The notes below the pieces were generated by a model. It had not been told where the DNA came from and did not search any database. It worked only from the letters and a program-made list of their open reading frames with translations. Shown piece by piece: positions 1-10,134 of a stretch of DNA of 54,341 bases (positions are counted from its first letter, which is position 1; each line of letters begins with the position of its first letter). Source of the stretch: Mastigamoeba balamuthi (Eukaryota; Evosea; Mastigamoebida; Mastigamoebidae). A program made the position numbers and the translations under genes. The DNA lies in assembly GCA_902651635.1 (NCBI GenBank), contig CACRSC010000032.1, positions 279,940 through 334,280 of the forward strand. The letters are read 5' to 3'.

Positions 1-109
1 GGGGGGTGGCCATAGCGAGCCCTCAGATCGGGAAAAAGATCGGGAAATCAACTGACTCGGGATGGCGGGGGAGAGAGAGAGAGAGAATGAGAGGGAGAGC
101 GCGACGCAC

Positions 110-385
110 GAGGAGGACGTCGCCCCAGGCGAAGCAGAAGACCGGGGGGCAGTCTGAGGGCAGCAGCCTGCAGGCGTTGCCGACAGAGGCGCGGCACATG
201 GCGCAGTGGAGCTTGAAGGGGGAGTGCTTGCGCCTCGAGGGCGTGGGGTGCTCGGCCAGCACGCAGCCGTAGGCCCCGGCCTCCCTGCTCTGGCGGCCCA
301 CCAGGTGCACCGCGGTGCCCACAGGCAGCAGCCCCAGAGCGCTGGCGTCCGGGGCCAGCTGGGCGTGGCAGTGGGCGCACTCCAT
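110..385 (-). CDS. Zinc-ribbon (Mis18/yippee/RIG-I-CTD-like) first exon, left copy
   Basis: The open frame runs from ATG at 385 to a stop at 23, but a GTGCGT donor followed by a pyrimidine-rich stretch suggests the coding exon ends at 110 after 92 codons. It has a CxxC at residues 3-6 (MECAHC), a long insert, a second CxxC in FKLHCAMC, then VGN and a hydrophobic end (PVFCFAWGDVLL). This two-knuckle layout is that of beta-tent zinc domains (Mis18, yippee, RIG-I C-terminal domain); the assignment is by eye. It is identical to the exon at 9859-10134. Anything downstream of the donor lies in the last 109 bases or outside the window, so this copy is partial. It diverges from the lyase gene at 1554. 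Confidence 0.5.
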
Positions 386-690
386 GGCCTCGGTGTGTGT
401 GTCGGGGACAACCCAGCGGGTTTTTGTGTTGTGTCTGTTGGGTTTCCCGAATTCAGCGGCAAATCAACAGATTCTCCCCCGATTCAAAATCAAGGGGGCG
501 CCCCTGGGACTTGATCAGCTTCTTCCGATTCTTGTATGGAGTACGCAGTGGGCGCACTGCATGGCAGGGTCTGCCTCCTAGAGCTGCGTGTCGGGACAAC
601 CCAACGGTTATTGCTTGCGTGTGTTCTGGGCTTCTCGAATTCAGCGGCGAATCAACAGATTCTCTCCGATTCCTGTCTGGAGGATCCAAG
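371..690. repeat. Diverged tandem duplication of promoter plus start codon (left arm)
   Basis: Two direct copies about 177-188 bp apart. Each begins at the first codons of the zinc-ribbon gene on the minus strand (complement of 371-385 gives ATGGAGTGCGCCCAC; complement of 548-562 gives ATGCAGTGCGCCCAC). Each continues through a shared CGGGACAACCCA block and an AATTCAGCGGC...ATCAACAGATTCT block. The outer copy keeps an ATG and the MQCAHC codons but then loses the frame. It is mirrored at 9554-9873. Confidence 0.75.
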
Positions 691-1553
691 GATCAAAGGA
701 GCACAGGAATTATTTCCCTATCTGGAGTGTGCCAGGCCGACCAAACCTGGGTTGGATCGGTTGGTTCGCTGACCCGTTGTTTCCCGATTATTTCCGATTT
801 GGCCTCACTGTCCTGATGTGCACTGCCGATCACACAAGCACTGCCGCACAGTGCCCTCGACGTGCTGTGGCAGGGCTGATGTATGACGAGCCAATGGGGC
901 GTGCGAAATGTCCCTTTTTTGTAGTGGGCAAGGCAATGAACATCTGCGGGCACTGGTCTTGGCAGGGAGTAGATTTGCACAACACAGCTGGTGCTGGTGT
1001 TACCATCTGCCAGGTCACCATCTCCCATCCCGCCGAGAGCAAAAAACCCTCCCAGGGGGCCAAGGACCCTGTGCTGGATTGGGATGACATTGATTTTGCC
1101 ATTTGCTGAATACAAAAGGGTGCTTCAATCTATTCTTGCTCCAGAATTTGGTGCCTCCGACTGCTTCTTAGCGCTCGCTCGCTCTTCCTCACACAGTCCA
1201 GAGTCGGATACCTGCCATATGACAGTGACCCTTCTCAACTGGATCATGCCCGTGCGAAGCTGCAATTCTGCAGGCACAAACGGCTGTGCTACTTTTTCTG
1301 GCAATGGTGCGGTGGTGAGTGAGCCCACAATGTTCAGTCCAACACCGGACCCCCGTTGGGCAGCGAAAAGAAGCTACTTCGGGCCAGCCGCTATTGTGCT
1401 CCCATCGTGGGCACTACATGCACAGAACGTTCACCAGCGATGGCTTTGGCAATAGGGGCTGGCGATACAGCGTTATCTCTTGTCAGTTGAGTCAGCCTGT
1501 CACAGAAGTCAAATTGCACAGACTTGCAGTGCGAGAGGCAGTGAATCGGGCAA
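386..1553. other. Divergent intergenic region, left arm
   Basis: This 1.17-kb stretch separates the start of the zinc-ribbon exon (minus) from the start of the lyase gene (plus), so it should hold both promoters. Apart from the tandem duplication near the zinc-ribbon start I see no gene. Short open frames here have no protein-like composition. It contains several TTTCCCGAT / TTTCCGATT words that recur in other non-coding stretches of the window. Confidence 0.6.
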
Positions 1554-3773
1554 ATGCAACCAACGACTCTGACCGCCCTCGCGGTTGCCCTCGGCCTGTG
1601 CGCCGCCTGTGCCTGGGGGGCGGCAGCGCAGCAGCGCGCGTTTGTGCACCCGGGGATCGGCAACACGCTGGACGAGCTGCTGGAGATGCGCAAGGCGATC
1701 GTGTGGACGCCCGGGCCCAACGCGCGCAAGACGTGGTACAGCAGCCAGGTCGCGTGGGCCAAGACGTACCGCATGCGCGGGCCCTTCCTGAACATCAGCC
1801 GCAACCCCAACATCAACTACACCCCGTTCGTCAACGACGCCCGCGCCATCGCGGCCCTGGCCCGCGCGTGGTTCGTCGAGCAGAACGCCACCTTGGCCGA
1901 GAGGGCGCTGGCGATGCTGCGGGCCTACGCCGGCACGCACCGGTTCTGGAGCGGCGCCGAGTGCCCGTGGCTGCCGATGGTCGGCGTGGAGGCCGTGGAG
2001 GGGGCGGAGATCCTGCGGGCGACGTACCCCGGGTACACGCCGCAGACCCACGAGCTGCTGCGCCGCTACTTCGCCACCGTCTGGACCCAGTACATCCCCG
2101 TCGGCCGCTCCAACCCCTACGGCAGGCTCGGGTCGCCCGGGGAGGTGGCCGTGGAGGGCTGCGGGGCCGGGAGCCACCTGTGGGGCGGCAACCAGGCGAT
2201 GATCGAGGTGCTGGGCGCCATGAACATCGCCGTCTTCACCGACAGCTGGCTCCTCTTCAACGAGACCCTCAACGCCCTCCTGACCGACGCCACCGGCGGC
2301 ATCCCCGACACCCTCCCCTCGGGCCAGGTCGGCGACACGGGCCGCGACACTGGGCACGCAGCCCTGCAGATGGGCTTCTTCGTGGACACGGCCAAGATCG
2401 CCTGGATCCAGGGCGTCAACCTCTTCTCCTCCCACGGCTCCCGCATCCGCAGCATCATGGAGTTCCTCGCCCAGCGCCAGCTCCACGGTCTCAACGCCAG
2501 CAGCGCTCCTGAAGTCACTTTTGTTCCGTTCGGCTCCGGATACGCCATGTGGTCGGCGCTGCCCCCGTTCGACGGCGTCGTCCGTTACCTCGACGAGATC
2601 GCGACGGCACACGCTGTATATACACACCTGGGCCTCAGCATGCCGTTCTCCAAGAAGCTGCTCGATCGCATGGCAGCGGTCAACGGGTTCGCCACTGCGC
2701 CTTCGCTGAACGTGTCCATCCCGCAGCGCTACGTCCCCGAGGCCGACTTCGTGGAGCCCCCGACCCTCCCGGTCTCGAAGCTCTCGTTCGCTAACATCGG
2801 GGCCTTCTCTGCCAGCGGGAGTGCCCGGCAGATCTCCGCCAACACCTGGAGCCTGTCGACCGGAGGCCTCACGACGGGGGCCGAGTCGATGCGGGGGCTG
2901 GTGTACGCCTACACAGAGGTGACCGGAGACTTCACGCTCACGGCCAAGATCGCCAGCGGGTGTGGCCAGGTCCTCATGATGGACCGCATCGTCCCCAACG
3001 GCCTCTCGCGCCCCTCGTTTCACGCCAGGATGGCGGTGGAGCCAGGGGTCGTCTCCGCGTTCTGGGGCGGCGGCTGCGACAGCTACGCCACTGTCCGGAG
3101 GATCTTCAGCGACAACGTCACGCTCCAGGCCCCGATGTGGGTGAAGCTGGTGAGGCGTGGCAACTTCGTGTATCCCTCCTTCTCGCTCGACTCTGTTGTG
3201 TGGTCGCCGACAGCCAACATCCTGTTCCCCGCTGCGCTGCCCGACAGGCTGCTCGTTGGCATCTCGGTGTACACCGGGGCGGGCGTCTTCACAGACGTCC
3301 GCCTGGGCAGCAGGCCCAACAGCAGGCCACGCCCACCCACGCCCACAGCCAAGTCTGTTCGGGGAAGCAGAGCAGTCACCGTCTCGTGGCCTGCTGTCGC
3401 CAACGCGCTGTTCTACGACGTGCTGCGTTCAGACAATGCGGACGGCGACTACAGCACGGTGGCCACACAGGTGCTGGGCTGCAGCTTCCAGGACACGGGG
3501 GTGAACAAGACCTACTACTACAAAGTCACAGCCTCAGGCTACAGCGGCGTCAGTCCCGCGTCAGACGCTGTGGGAGTCGTCGACGCAAGCAGCGCCGTCT
3601 CCAAAGCCACGTCCTCGACGCCCTCCCCGGTGGCGCTGTCCACCTCGTCGTCGTTCGCAACGGTGACTCCGTCCAGCGGCGGCCAGGTGACCTCGAGCTG
3701 CGTTGGAGCAGGCCAGAGCCCTGCAATTTTTGCAGCCGCTGCTTATCTGCTGCTATCGCGTGAGTGTTTCTGA
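1554..3773 (+). CDS. Secreted alginate-lyase-like protein with C-terminal FN3-like domain, copy 1
   Basis: A 739-residue open frame. Residues 1-25 form a signal peptide (hydrophobic core ALAVALGLCAACAWG). Residues about 26-340 resemble the Alginate_lyase (PF05426) alpha/alpha-barrel: NPNINYTPFVNDARAIAALA, then GDTGRDTGHAALQMG with the RDxGH signature, then IAWIQGVNLF. Such enzymes cleave uronate polysaccharides by beta-elimination. A beta-rich region (about 420-590) and a fibronectin-III-like segment (about 600-675) follow. A Ser/Thr-rich linker and a short hydrophobic tail could be a GPI signal. GTGAGT at 3760 could be a donor: splicing to the CAG ending near 3841 would replace the last three residues with another hydrophobic tail, so the C-terminus is uncertain. 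A partner copy lies at 6660-8690. Substrate is inferred from the family. Confidence 0.75.
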   Translation: MQPTTLTALAVALGLCAACAWGAAAQQRAFVHPGIGNTLDELLEMRKAIVWTPGPNARKTWYSSQVAWAKTYRMRGPFLNISRNPNINYTPFVNDARAIAALARAWFVEQNATLAERALAMLRAYAGTHRFWSGAECPWLPMVGVEAVEGAEILRATYPGYTPQTHELLRRYFATVWTQYIPVGRSNPYGRLGSPGEVAVEGCGAGSHLWGGNQAMIEVLGAMNIAVFTDSWLLFNETLNALLTDATGGIPDTLPSGQVGDTGRDTGHAALQMGFFVDTAKIAWIQGVNLFSSHGSRIRSIMEFLAQRQLHGLNASSAPEVTFVPFGSGYAMWSALPPFDGVVRYLDEIATAHAVYTHLGLSMPFSKKLLDRMAAVNGFATAPSLNVSIPQRYVPEADFVEPPTLPVSKLSFANIGAFSASGSARQISANTWSLSTGGLTTGAESMRGLVYAYTEVTGDFTLTAKIASGCGQVLMMDRIVPNGLSRPSFHARMAVEPGVVSAFWGGGCDSYATVRRIFSDNVTLQAPMWVKLVRRGNFVYPSFSLDSVVWSPTANILFPAALPDRLLVGISVYTGAGVFTDVRLGSRPNSRPRPPTPTAKSVRGSRAVTVSWPAVANALFYDVLRSDNADGDYSTVATQVLGCSFQDTGVNKTYYYKVTASGYSGVSPASDAVGVVDASSAVSKATSSTPSPVALSTSSSFATVTPSSGGQVTSSCVGAGQSPAIFAAAAYLLLSRECF

Positions 3774-3986
3774 TGTCGTGTGAGGGCCGTACCCCCGAGT
3801 GCTTGCACTGACATCGACGGGAACTCGATAAACGATGTTTCAGGGCTGAATTGTTCTGGTGCTCTCGTTTTCTGCTCGGCGTCGGCCCTAGGGCTGTTGA
3901 CAGGCGCAGCAATGGGCCCACAGTGAGACACAAAGGTGAAAGCAACAACGCAGTCGAGAGCAACCGCGAGCGAGGTTGTTCGAACT

Positions 3987-6230
3987 TCAGGGCACAGAGG
4001 CATAATTCATTGGCTGGATATTGAATGGAGCATTGCATCTCATCTGGTGCCGTTTCACCACCTCGCCGATGGCATCGACAGTAGTCTGCTCGTCTATCTC
4101 GTAGACAGCGCCCTCGAATTGGTCGAAACTGGAGAGGGAGCAGAAGGATCTCTCCAGCAGGTCAGCCTCCGCCTGTGTGCTGAACAGCAGCCTTCCAGGA
4201 CACATTACCCACTGAGTGACCAGTCTCTTCAGCAGCCTGGCCATCGCTGGGTTGCCCATCAGTGGGATCACCGATCTCCAAATGCCCCTCTGGAGCAGCT
4301 GCACTGCGGCTCTGATGGCGTCATCCAGGCGATCCTGCTTGGACCTCGAGTCGGAAGGGTCCAGCGGGCCCTGCTGCAGGAGGAAGCCGACGACCAAGAT
4401 CGAGAGCCGCATCCTGCCCTTGAGGACAGCCGCCTGCTCGTCGCTCAGGACGCAGCCGTCCATGTTCACGAGGCGGTCCAGCATCCCGCGCGGGTCTGTG
4501 CAGAGTGGGAACTGTGTCAGCGTCTCGAACGCGGCCTGCTTGCCCACAGCCAGGCACACGTGATCCGCCAGCACCAGCGTGCGCGTGTCGCCGAGAAGAA
4601 CAACTGTGTAGCGGCTCTCCGCGAAGGCAGAGGAGACGGCAGACAGGAAGTAGCGGCGGTGCTTCACGGGGAGTTGGCCTTGGGCGCCCAGGACAGACTC
4701 GCTGCTCGCAAGTGCCTCCGTGGACATCAGGTAGCCGCCCAGGAGCTCCTTGGTCATCTGCATCTCGTCCCCGACGAGAACCACAGACCTTGCACCCTCG
4801 AGCCTGTTCACGTGCGTGTCCACATGCCTCTTGATGACACTGAACAGCCCAGAGACCTTACTGGCGTCGAGTCTTCTCCAGACCGTCTGGATTATCCGCT
4901 GGACAGAGGGGTTCTCGAGCGTCTGCACGAGGAAGTAGTACGAGGGGTCCAGAGCCCTCCCGCGCTTTGCCTCGCGCTCCAGCAGGAATAGCAGGAACGC
5001 CAAGCGGCCCACAAGGTCGGCGGTCACCCTCCGGCACGCGCTGCCGAACACCGCTCGGTGCCTCGCCTTCATGGCCTCCCACGACAGCGCCGCTCCGAAC
5101 TGCTTGTGGTAGTCCAAGCTCATCTGGAAGACATCGCTGTCCAGAGCCGTGTACAGTGGGTCCGGGATGTCCTCGAGGTTGCGGATGTGGCCCGCGGTCA
5201 CGGCGCACAGGTAGACGACGTAGTGCCGCCTGCTGAGGTCGACGATGGTCGCCGTCTTGCCCGCGCCTGACCTCCCCGCCAGCGCGACCACTGTGTTGAT
5301 GCCCTGCGCAGCATCGTCGGCGACTATCTTGCTGAGCGTTCTCCCCCTGCGCCCAGGCCTTGCCGCTGTCTGGGAACTCTGGCTCGTGACTGCCCCTGCG
5401 AGCGGCAGGCAGGCAGCCATCGCCCTGGCGCCAACGGGCAGTGGGCGACGGAAGAAGTCGCCCAAGGCCTCCTGCTGCTGCTGCGCGACCTTGCGAGGGT
5501 CGGGGAGTTGGGGCTCAGTGAACCCTGACCTGATCTCCTCGACAAGAATGCCGACAGCGCCAAGGGCGTCCCAGTCTGCGCTCTGTGGGGTCAGCCACGC
5601 CGCGAGCCTGCGCGCACTCACCGGGAGATGGCCCGGACGACCGCAGGCTGTCCACCAGATCGTCGATGGGCGACCTCCACCTCCGCAGATGCACTGCATA
5701 GGGCATGGCAAACCCGTCCATCAGTGAACGGCTGGAGGGACCACGGGACCAAGAATGATGAAATCAGGACTATACATGGAAGGTGAGGGAGAATCAATTG
5801 ATGAAACCAGAGATCCTTGAGAATAACAGGGCATCGACAACCAAGTCGCGCGGGTTCCACGCGCACGGGGGATGGGCCTTCGCAGACCGGTCGCGCGGTG
5901 TCCGCCGACGACAGTGCGGAACAGAGAGGCGGCACGCAGTCACGGGCAATACGATTGCACTCGACAAGGAAGGGATTGTGAGGTTCTGTGCGCACCCTGG
6001 GGCGCCGGGGCAACGTTCTGCTGGGGAGAAACAAGCTCGTACACGCCGGCAGGGACGAGGAGGTCGCCCAGTAGGCCGAGCTCGTCGGTCTGCCGGCCCA
6101 GGGGGCGCAGCGAGAAGCCCGCCGAGACGCCAGCGCCCACAGAGACCAGCACGTCGCGAGCACGCTGCGGCGCTGCGACGACCTTGTCCGCGTGCCCCGC
6201 AATGCGAACCACAATAGCACCGCTCTCCAT
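3987..6230 (-). CDS. Crinkler/RHS-like P-loop NTPase with header-like N-terminus
   Basis: The open body (stop at 3987, open to about 5711) encodes a P-loop NTPase: Walker A GRSGAGKTATIVDL near 5240-5285, Walker B VVLVGDEMQ near 4755-4795, and a long helical C-terminal half of about 280 residues. This layout resembles NTPases of Crinkler and RHS multicopy families; that is a judgement by eye. An upstream exon from ATG 6230 to about 5996 (MESGAIVVRIAGHADKVV ... LVPAGVYELV) looks like a small header domain and splices in phase at 5693 (intron 5694-5995). A second small intron with a CTGAC branch seems to lie at 5583-5621, but its phase does not close cleanly, so exon structure between 5570 and 5700 is unresolved. 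It is the only gene in the centre of the inverted repeat. Confidence 0.55.
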
Positions 6231-6659
6231 TGTGCAGGTGCTCTGCTCGCCAGCGCAGCCGAGATCAGTCAGCGAAGAAATTATCCTCTGGCCAAAAAAC
6301 GTGACTCTGCTGCTGCGCCTCGCGTGACGAAGCAGTGCCCACGGGGGCGTCCGCGGTCTGCCAGGTCACCAGTTCGTACCTTCTGTGATGCCAAGGATAT
6401 TATGGCATGAGGCAAGCATTCTTCCGATTGACGCCTGCATCTCAAAGAGTTCCTTTTATGCTCTGGGAACATAATTCTGTTGGAGCAGGGTTAGTCCATC
6501 TGGGCAGGATGTAGAGAGTTCACTGAGACTGGCACAGAAACACCACTTGTCAGCACTCGAATCACTGTCCAGCTCTTGTTATTTACAAGCGGGTACCAGT
6601 ATCGGCACTTGGGACAGCCCTCGGAGGGCTGGTGAAAACTCGGAGATGGCACTTCTGAC
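6231..6659. other. Intergenic region inside the inverted-repeat spacer
   Basis: This 429-bp stretch lies between the 5' end of the NTPase gene and the 3' end of lyase copy 2. It is less GC-rich than the genes. I see no gene or recognisable element in it. Confidence 0.5.
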
Positions 6660-8690
6660 TTAAACGACTCTCACAGCGCCTGACGCGGGGCTGACGCCGC
6701 TGTAGCCAGAAGCCGTCACCTTGTAGTAGTAGGCCTTGTTTACCCCCGTGTCCTGGAAGCTGCAGCCCAGCACCTGTGTGGCCACTCGGTGGTAGATGCC
6801 GCCCGCAGTGTCTGAACGCAGCACGTCGTAGAACAGCGCGTTGGCGACAGCGGGCCATGAGACGGTGACTGCTCTGCTTCCCCGAACAGACTTGGCCGTG
6901 GGCGTGGGAGAGCGCGGGCGACTGTTGGCTCTGTTGCCCAGGCGGACGTCTGTGAAGACGCCCGCCCCGGTGTACACCGAGATGCCCACGAGCAGCCTGT
7001 CGGGCAGCGCAGCGGGGAACAGGATGTTGGCTGTCGGCGACCACACAACAGAGTCGAGCGAGAAGGAGGGGTACACGAAGTTGCCACGCCTCACCAGCTT
7101 CACCCACATCGGGGCCTGGAGCGTGACGTTGTCGCTGAAGATCCTCCGGACAGTGGCGTAGCTGTCGCAGCCGCCGCCCCATAACGCGGAGACGACCCCT
7201 GGCTCCACCGCCATCCTGGCGTGAAACGAGGGGCGCGAGAGGCCGTTGGGGACAATGCGGTCCATCATGAGGACCTGGCCACACCCGCTGGCGATCTTGG
7301 CCGTGAGCGTGAAGTCTCCGGTCACCTCTGTGTAGGCGTACACCAGGCCCCGCATCGACTCGGCCCCCGTCGTGAGGCCTCCGGTCGACAGGCTCCAGGC
7401 GTTGGCGGAGATCTGCCGGGCACTCCCGCTGGCAGAGAAGGCCCCGATGTTGGCGAACGAGAGCTTCGAGACCGGGAGGGTCGGGGGCTCCACGAAGTCA
7501 GCCTCGGGGACGTAGCGCTGCGGGATGGACACGCTCAGCGAGGGCGCAGTGGCGAACCCGTTGACCACTGCCATGCGATCGAGCAGCTTCTTGGAGAACG
7601 GCATGCTGAGGCCCAGGTGCGTGTAGACAGCGTGTGCCGTCGCGATCTCGTCGAGGTACCGGACGACGCCGTCGAACGGGGGCAGCGCCGACCACATGGC
7701 GTATCCGGAGCCGAACGGAACAAAAGTGACTTCAGGAGCGCTGCTGGCGTTGAGACCGTGGAGCTGGCGCTGGGCGAGGAACTCCATGATGCTGCGGATG
7801 CGGGAGCCGTGGGAGGAGAAGAGGTTGACGCCCTGGATCCAGGCGATCTTGGCCGTGTCCACGAAGAAGCCCATCTGCAGGGCTGCGTGCCCAGTGTCGC
7901 GGCCCGTGTCGCCGACCTGGCCCGAGGGGAGGGTGTCGGGGATGCCGCCGGTGGCGTCGGTCAGGAGGGCGTTGAGGGTCTCGTTGAAGAGGAGCCAGCT
8001 GTCGGTGAAGACGGCGATGTTCATGGCGCCCAGCACCTCGATCATCGCCTGGTTGCCGCCCCACAGGTGGCTCCCGGCCCCGCAGCCCTCCACGGCCACC
8101 TCCCCGGGCGACCCGAGCCTGCCGTAGGGGTTGGAGCGGCCGACGGGGATGTACTGGGTCCAGACGGTGGCGAAGTAGCGGCGCAGCAGCTCGTGGGTCT
8201 GCGGCGTGTACCCGGGGTACGTCGCCCGCAGGATCTCCGCCCCCTCCACGGCCTCCACGCCGACCATCGGCAGCCACGGGCACTCGGCGCCGCTCCAGAA
8301 CCGGTGCGTGCCGGCGTAGGCCCGCAGCATCGCCAGCGCCCTCTCGGCCAAGGTGGCGTTCTGCTCGACGAACCACGCGCGGGCCAGGGCCGCGATGGCG
8401 CGGGCGTCGTTGACGAACGGGGTGTAGTTGATGTTGGGGTTGCGGCTGATGTTCAGGAAGGGCCCGCGCATGCGGTACGTCTTGGCCCACGCGACCTGGC
8501 TGCTGTACCACGTCTTGCGCGCGTTGGGCCCGGGCGTCCACACGATCGCCTTGCGCATCTCCAGCAGCTCGTCCAGCGTGTTGCCGATCCCCGGGTGCAC
8601 AAACGCGCGCTGCTGCGCTGCCGCCCCCCAGGCACAGGCGGCGCACAGGCCGAGGGCAACCGCGAGGGCGGTCAGAGTCGTTGGTTGCAT
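6660..8690 (-). CDS. Secreted alginate-lyase-like protein, copy 2 (short C-terminus)
   Basis: A 676-residue inverted copy of the gene at 1554. The signal peptide, lyase domain with GDTGRDTGHAALQMG, beta-rich region and fibronectin-III-like segment are all present. Residues 1 to about 340 are the same as copy 1; differences begin in the later part of the lyase region. The frame stops straight after SPASGAVRVV, at the point where homology between the arms ends. This copy therefore lacks the Ser/Thr-rich linker and hydrophobic tail of copy 1. If that tail is a membrane or GPI anchor, copy 1 would be cell-bound and copy 2 freely secreted. The reading frame is intact, so I do not call it a pseudogene. 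Confidence 0.75.
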   Translation of the reverse strand: MQPTTLTALAVALGLCAACAWGAAAQQRAFVHPGIGNTLDELLEMRKAIVWTPGPNARKTWYSSQVAWAKTYRMRGPFLNISRNPNINYTPFVNDARAIAALARAWFVEQNATLAERALAMLRAYAGTHRFWSGAECPWLPMVGVEAVEGAEILRATYPGYTPQTHELLRRYFATVWTQYIPVGRSNPYGRLGSPGEVAVEGCGAGSHLWGGNQAMIEVLGAMNIAVFTDSWLLFNETLNALLTDATGGIPDTLPSGQVGDTGRDTGHAALQMGFFVDTAKIAWIQGVNLFSSHGSRIRSIMEFLAQRQLHGLNASSAPEVTFVPFGSGYAMWSALPPFDGVVRYLDEIATAHAVYTHLGLSMPFSKKLLDRMAVVNGFATAPSLSVSIPQRYVPEADFVEPPTLPVSKLSFANIGAFSASGSARQISANAWSLSTGGLTTGAESMRGLVYAYTEVTGDFTLTAKIASGCGQVLMMDRIVPNGLSRPSFHARMAVEPGVVSALWGGGCDSYATVRRIFSDNVTLQAPMWVKLVRRGNFVYPSFSLDSVVWSPTANILFPAALPDRLLVGISVYTGAGVFTDVRLGNRANSRPRSPTPTAKSVRGSRAVTVSWPAVANALFYDVLRSDTAGGIYHRVATQVLGCSFQDTGVNKAYYYKVTASGYSGVSPASGAVRVV

Positions 8691-9858
8691 TTGCCCGATT
8701 CACTGCCTCTCGCACTGCAAGTCTGTGCAATTTGACTTCTGTGACAGGCTGACTCAACTGACAAGAGATAACGCTGTATCGCCAGCCCCTATTGCCAAAG
8801 CCATCGCTGGTGAACGTTCTGTGCATGTAGTGCCCACGATGGGAGCACAATAGCGGCTGGCCCGAAGTAGCTTCTTTTCGCTGCCCAACGGGGGTCCGGT
8901 GTTGGACTGAACATTGTGGGCTCACTCACCACCGCACCATTGCCAGAAAAAGTAGCACAGCCGTTTGTGCCTGCAGAATTGCAGCTTCGCACGGGCATGA
9001 TCCAGTTGAGAAGGGTCACTGTCATATGGCAGGTATCCGACTCTGGACTGTGTGAGGAAGAGCGAGCGAGCGCTAAGAAGCAGTCGGAGGCACCAAATTC
9101 TGGAGCAAGAATAGATTGAAGCACCCTTTTGTATTCAGCAAATGGCAAAATCAATGTCATCCCAATCCAGCACAGGGTCCTTGGCCCCCTGGGAGGGTTT
9201 TTTGCTCTCGGCGGGATGGGAGATGGTGACCTGGCAGATGGTAACACCAGCACCAGCTGTGTTGTGCAAATCTACTCCCTGCCAAGACCAGTGCCCGCAG
9301 ATGTTCATTGCCTTGCCCACTACAAAAAAGGGACATTTCGCACGCCCCATTGGCTCGTCATACATCAGCCCTGCCACAGCACGTCGAGGGCACTGTGCGG
9401 CAGTGCTTGTGTGATCGGCAGTGCACATCAGGACAGTGAGGCCAAATCGGAAATAATCGGGAAACAACGGGTCAGCGAACCAACCGATCCAACCCAGGTT
9501 TGGTCGGCCTGGCACACTCCAGATAGGGAAATAATTCCTGTGCTCCTTTGATCCTTGGATCCTCCAGACAGGAATCGGAGAGAATCTGTTGATTCGCCGC
9601 TGAATTCGAGAAGCCCAGAACACACGCAAGCAATAACCGTTGGGTTGTCCCGACACGCAGCTCTAGGAGGCAGACCCTGCCATGCAGTGCGCCCACTGCG
9701 TACTCCATACAAGAATCGGAAGAAGCTGATCAAGTCCCAGGGGCGCCCCCTTGATTTTGAATCGGGGGAGAATCTGTTGATTTGCCGCTGAATTCGGGAA
9801 ACCCAACAGACACAACACAAAAACCCGCTGGGTTGTCCCCGACACACACACCGAGGCC
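8691..9858. other. Divergent intergenic region, right arm
   Basis: Exact reverse complement of 386-1553. It separates lyase copy 2 (minus) from the zinc-ribbon exon (plus). No gene seen. Confidence 0.6.
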
Positions 9859-9873
9859 ATGGAGTGCGCCCAC
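9554..9873. repeat. Diverged tandem duplication of promoter plus start codon (right arm)
   Basis: Mirror image of 371-690. The true start codon is at 9859, and the upstream remnant carries ATG at about 9682 followed by the MQCAHC codons. Confidence 0.75.
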
Positions 9874-10134
9874 TGCCACGCCCAGCTGGCCCCGGACGCC
9901 AGCGCTCTGGGGCTGCTGCCTGTGGGCACCGCGGTGCACCTGGTGGGCCGCCAGAGCAGGGAGGCCGGGGCCTACGGCTGCGTGCTGGCCGAGCACCCCA
10001 CGCCCTCGAGGCGCAAGCACTCCCCCTTCAAGCTCCACTGCGCCATGTGCCGCGCCTCTGTCGGCAACGCCTGCAGGCTGCTGCCCTCAGACTGCCCCCC
10101 GGTCTTCTGCTTCGCCTGGGGCGACGTCCTCCTC
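9859..10134 (+). CDS. Zinc-ribbon (Mis18/yippee/RIG-I-CTD-like) first exon, right copy
   Basis: Identical to the exon at 110-385: 92 codons with CxxC knuckles (MECAHC and LHCAMC) and a hydrophobic end. The unspliced frame would stop at 10221 after 120 residues. GTGCGT at 10135 followed by a long CT-rich tract looks like a donor in phase 0. Downstream on the same strand lies the helicase-RdRP gene. An acceptor at 10677/10678 (GGGCCACAG) is also phase 0 and would join this exon to the residues RGVPVPPKCKSW of that protein. The exon is therefore either a small independent protein or an alternative N-terminal exon of the RdRP fusion. The latter is attractive because RIG-I-like helicases carry such a zinc domain, though at their other end. 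Confidence 0.5.

Larger units (their letters stand above)
1..3584. repeat. Left arm of a 3.58-kb inverted repeat
   Basis: Position x matches the complement of position 10244-x with no length change across the whole arm, so base 1 pairs with 10243 and 3584 with 6660. From 1 to about 2584 I see no difference between the arms, including the non-coding stretch 386-1553. From 2585 inward I count roughly 40 substitutions per kb, and similarity ends near 3590. The arm carries a zinc-ribbon exon on the minus strand and an alginate-lyase-like gene on the plus strand. The window begins in a G tract inside the arm, so the true outer end is not visible on this side. The pattern fits recent gene conversion of the outer part or an assembly fold-back; the sequence alone cannot decide. 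Confidence 0.95.

Noticed and set aside
1509-3023. A 504-residue antisense frame over the lyase gene (mirrored at 7221-8735)
   Set aside because: Repetitive Gly/Val/Asp/Ala composition typical of a shadow; the sense frame has a signal peptide and the lyase signature.
5515-5721. The unspliced N-terminus starting MPCPMQCICGGGG for the NTPase
   Set aside because: The first 40 residues look like out-of-frame sequence; the alternative frame with upstream header exon fits splice signals better, though the exact junction remains open.
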